From JBEAUL01 sp041161475 (GTDB lineage Bacteria; Pseudomonadota; Gammaproteobacteria; UBA6186; Azoamicaceae), in the NCBI GenBank assembly GCA_041161475.1, contig JBEAUL010000095.1:1-19109 (forward strand): DNA of 19,109 bases, in the 5' to 3' direction. Shown here in pieces: positions 16,330 to 19,109 of this stretch. Made by a program: the position numbers and the translations under genes. Below the pieces are notes generated by a model. That model ran no database searches, was not told the origin of the DNA, and saw only the letters and a program-made list of their open reading frames with translations. Numbering within the stretch: the stretch's first letter is position 1; each line of letters begins with the position of its first letter.

Positions 16330-17201
16330 GCATCTTCAAATCTAACCTCATCAGCATTTATGGAGAAAAAGGCAAAGCCTGGATAGATGAACTGCCTCAG
16401 ATTGTTTCAGCAATATCTTCAAAGCTCGATTTACGTGATTTAATTGAGGTCACTAATCTTACTTACAACTATGTATTATCTGGATTTCAAGGCGATAATC
16501 CTATCATTTTAAAATTGGGACTTGATCATGAGGCACTAACTCGAGAATCATTTGCTCTTAAATGCTTTGAGGACTGTGCTGCAGTGAAGGTGCTGGCCGA
16601 AGATGGTGGCATGTTATTGCTGGAGAGAGCGGTACCAGGCACATCCCTTAAAAGTTATTTTCCAAAACACGAACATGAATCCATAGACATTGCCTGTGGG
16701 GTTATGAAAAGATTACATCAGGCAAATATTCCTATAACGCATAATTTTCCTCACATCAAAGATTGGCTTACGGCATTGGATAGGGACTGGCCCATTCCTG
16801 ATGCGTATCTTAAAAAAGCGAGAAAGCTTCGAGATCAGCTTTTAAAAACGTCTGCTGCAGATGCCTTGCTCCATGGTGATCTACACCATGATAATATTTT
16901 GCAAAATGGTTATGACTGGATGGTGATCGATCCCAAAGGTGTGATCGGCGAACCGGCCTATGAAGTTGCTGCTTTTATCCGAAATCCTATGCCAGAATTA
17001 CTGAATTATAATGATGCACCAAATATTATTGACAATCGTATCACTCGCTTTGCTGAAGCTCTTGAATTATCATCACAGCGAATCCTTGATTGGTGTTTTG
17101 TGCGGACAGTAGTTGCATGGGTATGGGCGTTAGAGGATGGGTGTGATACAGGATACTGGGAACGGTTAGTAGAGGTTTTGCACTCTTGCCACATAAGCTG
17201 A
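16326..17201 (+). CDS. APH(6)/hydroxyurea-type phosphotransferase, StrB-like
   Basis: Small-molecule kinase of the aminoglycoside/hydroxyurea resistance family (streptomycin 6-phosphotransferase, StrB-like). The 291 residues show the kinase pattern: K63 (IILKLG), E74, catalytic loop LLHGDLHHDNIL with D185 and N190, and metal-binding D202 in VIDPKGVIGEPAYEVAAFIR, the family signature. AAGGAG at 16315-16320, five bases before the ATG, lies inside the end of fic, and the two genes overlap by four bases (ATGA), so their translation is probably coupled. The usual role would be inactivating streptomycin or another hydroxylated compound by phosphorylation; members are often chromosomal with unknown substrates. 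It converges on the 17212-17775 gene with 10 bases between and no terminator seen. Confidence 0.9.
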   Translation: MSIFKSNLISIYGEKGKAWIDELPQIVSAISSKLDLRDLIEVTNLTYNYVLSGFQGDNPIILKLGLDHEALTRESFALKCFEDCAAVKVLAEDGGMLLLERAVPGTSLKSYFPKHEHESIDIACGVMKRLHQANIPITHNFPHIKDWLTALDRDWPIPDAYLKKARKLRDQLLKTSAADALLHGDLHHDNILQNGYDWMVIDPKGVIGEPAYEVAAFIRNPMPELLNYNDAPNIIDNRITRFAEALELSSQRILDWCFVRTVVAWVWALEDGCDTGYWERLVEVLHSCHIS

Positions 17202-17211
17202 GAGTTGACAT

Positions 17212-17775
17212 CTATGGCGTTGGATAAGCTTCATTCAACATATCCGATATAGCATCATAATATCCCCATCCCATATGTTCAGCTTTTTTTACAACAACAT
17301 GGAGTCGTTGTTTGAAATTAATAACCTCTTGATATTCTAAGGTTTGCATGAGTTTTAGGGCGTTGCTGAAAACAGATTCTAAGCTACAGTAATACTGCTC
17401 GTACATATCCCCAAATTCGCACAAAAAATCTGTCCCATATTCCACATAACAAACCATTAAATCAATGAGGCTAATCGTATCATTTGTAGCTTTTTTGTAG
17501 TCACTAATAGCTTTTTTGGCATCTTTGAGGCTAATTTGTTGGTTGTTTTTCCATGGTTCACTAGGCGCAATACACTTTTTAATGATACTTTTATAGCGCG
17601 CAAGAACCTCTTCATTTTTGATAAAACGTGCTTCAAGAAAGTCTTTATTTTGCTTTGAAAGAGCGTATAAATCTGCAATTAATCCCAACAAATCTCGTTC
17701 AGAGCATTTGGACAATGCTTTTCTGATATCTAGCCATTGATTAGTATTTTTAATAATTTTACCTTTTTCACTCAT
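17212..17775 (-). CDS. Conserved-looking hypothetical protein, helical
   Basis: A 187-residue, mostly helical, Lys-rich soluble protein that I cannot assign with confidence; it vaguely recalls the DUF6155 group. Visible features are the N-terminal SERDLLGLIADLYALSKQNK, a charged central part (SLKDAKKAISDYKKATND), an acidic/aromatic stretch (YGTDFLCEFGDMYEQYY), and a C-terminal MGWGYYDAISDMLNEAY. There is no signal peptide or membrane segment. It starts 10 bases after the tspO stop and is probably the last gene of the methyltransferase-tspO operon. The ribosome site is weak. AT content is higher than in the cell-wall genes, consistent with an accessory origin. Confidence 0.7.
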   Translation of the reverse strand: MSEKGKIIKNTNQWLDIRKALSKCSERDLLGLIADLYALSKQNKDFLEARFIKNEEVLARYKSIIKKCIAPSEPWKNNQQISLKDAKKAISDYKKATNDTISLIDLMVCYVEYGTDFLCEFGDMYEQYYCSLESVFSNALKLMQTLEYQEVINFKQRLHVVVKKAEHMGWGYYDAISDMLNEAYPTP

Positions 17776-17785
17776 ATAATTACCA

Positions 17786-18265
17786 TCAATTGTATTGCCA
17801 TATATAAAAGTTTAAGTAACTGGCAAATAGAATCCATGACAGATAAGGAATCATAAGCAGCGATGCCGCTCTCATTTTTTTATAAGCTAGCCAAATGATA
17901 GTGACTACCAGAATATCCATAAGCCCTAAAACTACAAGGGAAAGCCCTGTTAAGTGATAATGAAAAAACAAGGGTGTCCAGCTCCAGTTTAAGATAAGCT
18001 GAGCCAAGTATAAGGTTTTGATAACACTTAGCTTAGGAAATTGAGACTCACGCCAAATAAGCCAACCACAAGTGCCAATAATGCCGTATAAAATAGTCCA
18101 AGCTATTGGAAATACATAATTTGGTGGCGTCAGGGACGAACGATTTAATGTGCTGTACCAACTGTTAATTTCTGGTTTGGTTAAAGAGCCTATAATCCCA
18201 CCAATTGCAATCAGCGCCACGATCCAGATGATTAAAGAGAGGTGGCTTTTATTTTCTGCATTCAT
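17786..18265 (-). CDS. tspO: TspO/MBR family membrane protein
   Basis: Five-helix membrane protein of the TspO/peripheral benzodiazepine receptor family, which binds porphyrins and related ligands and is linked to stress or tetrapyrrole signalling. The 159 residues show five hydrophobic segments and the family residues SLTPPNYVFPIAWTILYGI (44-62) and LNWSWTPLFF (92-101). A longer frame begins at 18310, but the ATG at 18265 gives the usual length and puts the first membrane helix at residue 9 onward; it overlaps the methyltransferase end by 17 bases. The ribosome site is weak, so coupling to the upstream gene is likely. The ligand and role here are not visible. Confidence 0.9.
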   Translation of the reverse strand: MNAENKSHLSLIIWIVALIAIGGIIGSLTKPEINSWYSTLNRSSLTPPNYVFPIAWTILYGIIGTCGWLIWRESQFPKLSVIKTLYLAQLILNWSWTPLFFHYHLTGLSLVVLGLMDILVVTIIWLAYKKMRAASLLMIPYLSWILFASYLNFYIWQYN

Positions 18266-19046
18266 AAACGATAGACTCATCTTGGTTAGCCGGCCCTGAA
18301 GATTGATCAAAAGCTTTGAGCGTTCTGATTCGTTTAAAGCCTGCGGATTTTAGCAGTTCCATCAGCTGATCCTGCTCATAAATTTTCACTCTCAGCTCTT
18401 CAATTTCTGTATGGATAATCTTTCCCGCCTCCATCAGTTCATATTTGCAAAGGCTGGTACAGATATCGTCTTGGAGGGTTGCAAGCCCGCTTAGGATAAT
18501 TTTTTGGCCATTTGGTTTGGGCCATACCGAGCCACGCCATATACCTGCTTGAGGCGCTGCGTTCAAAGTTTCTGCTTCAAACAAGAAAATACCACCATCA
18601 GCTAAGTGGTCATAAATGGTTTTAAGTGACTTCTCTACCTGCACAGGGTCAATGATTAAACAGAAAGACCCACTGGGAATAAAAATCAACTTGTATTTTT
18701 CTGGCCGCTTTAAATCTTCAACAAACCCTTTCCAGACTGTAGGTTCTAGATTTTTAGCCTTGACTTTAGCATGCAAGACTTCAAGCATATGATTACTTGC
18801 GTCAAAGCCGTGCACATCAAATCCCTCTTCAAGTAATGGTAGTAAAAATCGGCCTGTACCACACATTGGCTCTAAAATAGGACCGTTCGCCCTCATTACA
18901 TAGTCACGATAAAAAGCATAAGCATCTTCTGGTGGATTCGGTTTGCTTAAATCGTAAACCTCTGTACAAAGGCTGAGATAGGTTTCTAATGATCTTACCC
19001 CGATTTTATAGACACTCTTACGCGACCATTTTGTATTGGTTTTCAA
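18249..19046 (-). CDS. Class I SAM methyltransferase with IS-derived 5' end
   Basis: SAM-dependent methyltransferase with motif I ILEPMCGTGRF at 57-67 and the acidic residue of motif II at D82 (HGFDAS), followed by the usual alternating core and a C-terminal segment ending ESIVYECRK. The substrate cannot be read from the sequence. The start is abnormal. The frame opens only with a TTG at 19046, which lies inside the end of an IS3-type element, and residues 1-19 are IS-encoded. Residue 20 (position 18989), the first base beyond the IS end, begins the native-looking ETYLSLCTEVYDLSKP sequence. No ATG or GTG start lies between the IS end and M51. The gene is therefore either expressed as a fusion from the TTG, shortened at M51, or dead. 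It leads a probable operon with tspO and the 17212-17775 gene. Confidence 0.75.
   Translation of the reverse strand: MKTNTKWSRKSVYKIGVRSLETYLSLCTEVYDLSKPNPPEDAYAFYRDYVMRANGPILEPMCGTGRFLLPLLEEGFDVHGFDASNHMLEVLHAKVKAKNLEPTVWKGFVEDLKRPEKYKLIFIPSGSFCLIIDPVQVEKSLKTIYDHLADGGIFLFEAETLNAAPQAGIWRGSVWPKPNGQKIILSGLATLQDDICTSLCKYELMEAGKIIHTEIEELRVKIYEQDQLMELLKSAGFKRIRTLKAFDQSSGPANQDESIVYECRK
18990..19015 (-). repeat. Terminal inverted repeat, right end of IS3-type element
   Basis: On the plus strand it begins TGATCTTACCCC and ends TAGACAC. The TGAtctTACCC...GaCAC form is typical of IS3-group ends. It starts directly after the transposase stop, as expected for the right end of such elements. The left end is outside the window, so the target duplication cannot be checked. 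Confidence 0.7.
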
Positions 19047-19109
19047 ATTTTTCAGGTGAAATTAAACCAATAGCAGAATGACGTCGAATGCGATTATAAT
19101 ACATTTCAA
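19018..19109 (-). CDS. IS3-family transposase OrfB, C-terminal end (partial)
   Basis: The frame read from 19107 gives EMYYNRIRRHSAIGLISPEK and then FENQYKMVA before the TAA at 19018-19020. The YYN-x-RRHSAIG-x-SPE-F pattern is the well-known C-terminus of IS3-family DDE transposases (OrfB), just past the rve integrase core. The gene continues outside the window, so it is cut by the edge and not necessarily truncated. Confidence 0.88.
   Translation of the reverse strand, partial: EMYYNRIRRHSAIGLISPEKFENQYKMVA

Larger units (their letters stand above)
18990..19109 (-). mobile_element. IS3-family insertion sequence, right end only
   Basis: Contains the 3' end of the transposase gene and the terminal repeat, and continues beyond the window edge. 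Its insertion point is the 5' end of the methyltransferase gene, which it points into. Confidence 0.8.

Noticed and set aside
18266..18310. Longer tspO N-terminus starting at 18310
   Set aside because: Would add 15 residues not seen in the family and deepen the overlap with the methyltransferase; the ATG at 18265 gives the normal TspO length.

Overview
The window looks like a chromosomal segment of a gammaproteobacterium, most plausibly in or near the Legionellales. The reasons are a peptidoglycan/lipoate gene order typical of Gammaproteobacteria, LipA and LipB that closely resemble the enterobacterial proteins, moderately AT-rich DNA, and a large kinase-like gene of the kind common in intracellular Legionella/Coxiella relatives. 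This assignment rests on recognised protein motifs only; no database search was possible.

Left edge (25-4781): a 593-residue protein with a membrane segment, a coiled coil and a kinase-like core, possibly a secreted effector. It converges on a two-gene envelope polysaccharide operon read leftward, a WecA/WbpL-type lipid-linked sugar-phosphate transferase followed by a WbpM-type NDP-sugar 4,6-dehydratase. These two are coupled by a TAATG stop/start overlap.

Core (4859-12676): a tight rightward run of seven genes, mrdA (PBP2), rodA/mrdB, mltB-like, rlpA, dacA, lipB and lipA. PBP2 and RodA build lateral-wall peptidoglycan, MltB-like and RlpA cleave glycan strands, DacA trims pentapeptides, and LipB/LipA make protein-bound lipoate. 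The usual DUF493 gene between dacA and lipB is absent, and those two genes overlap by 28 bases. A photolyase gene (12683-14098) converges on lipA.

Accessory end (about 14.1-19.1 kb): a small lysozyme-like gene with phage character, then about 580 bases without an intact gene. That stretch holds a broken coiled-coil reading frame, a perfect consensus leftward promoter, a 49-base imperfect palindrome, and a rightward promoter wrapped in three copies of an 11-base motif. The rightward promoter precedes a Fic-domain protein overlapping a StrB-like APH(6)/hydroxyurea phosphotransferase. Converging from the right edge are a methyltransferase, TspO and an unrecognised protein. An IS3-type element (right end only in the window) has replaced the methyltransferase start, so the present frame begins inside the IS.

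The most interesting parts are the Fic-kinase operon with its repeated motif and neighbouring palindrome, the orphan consensus promoter, and the IS-methyltransferase junction.
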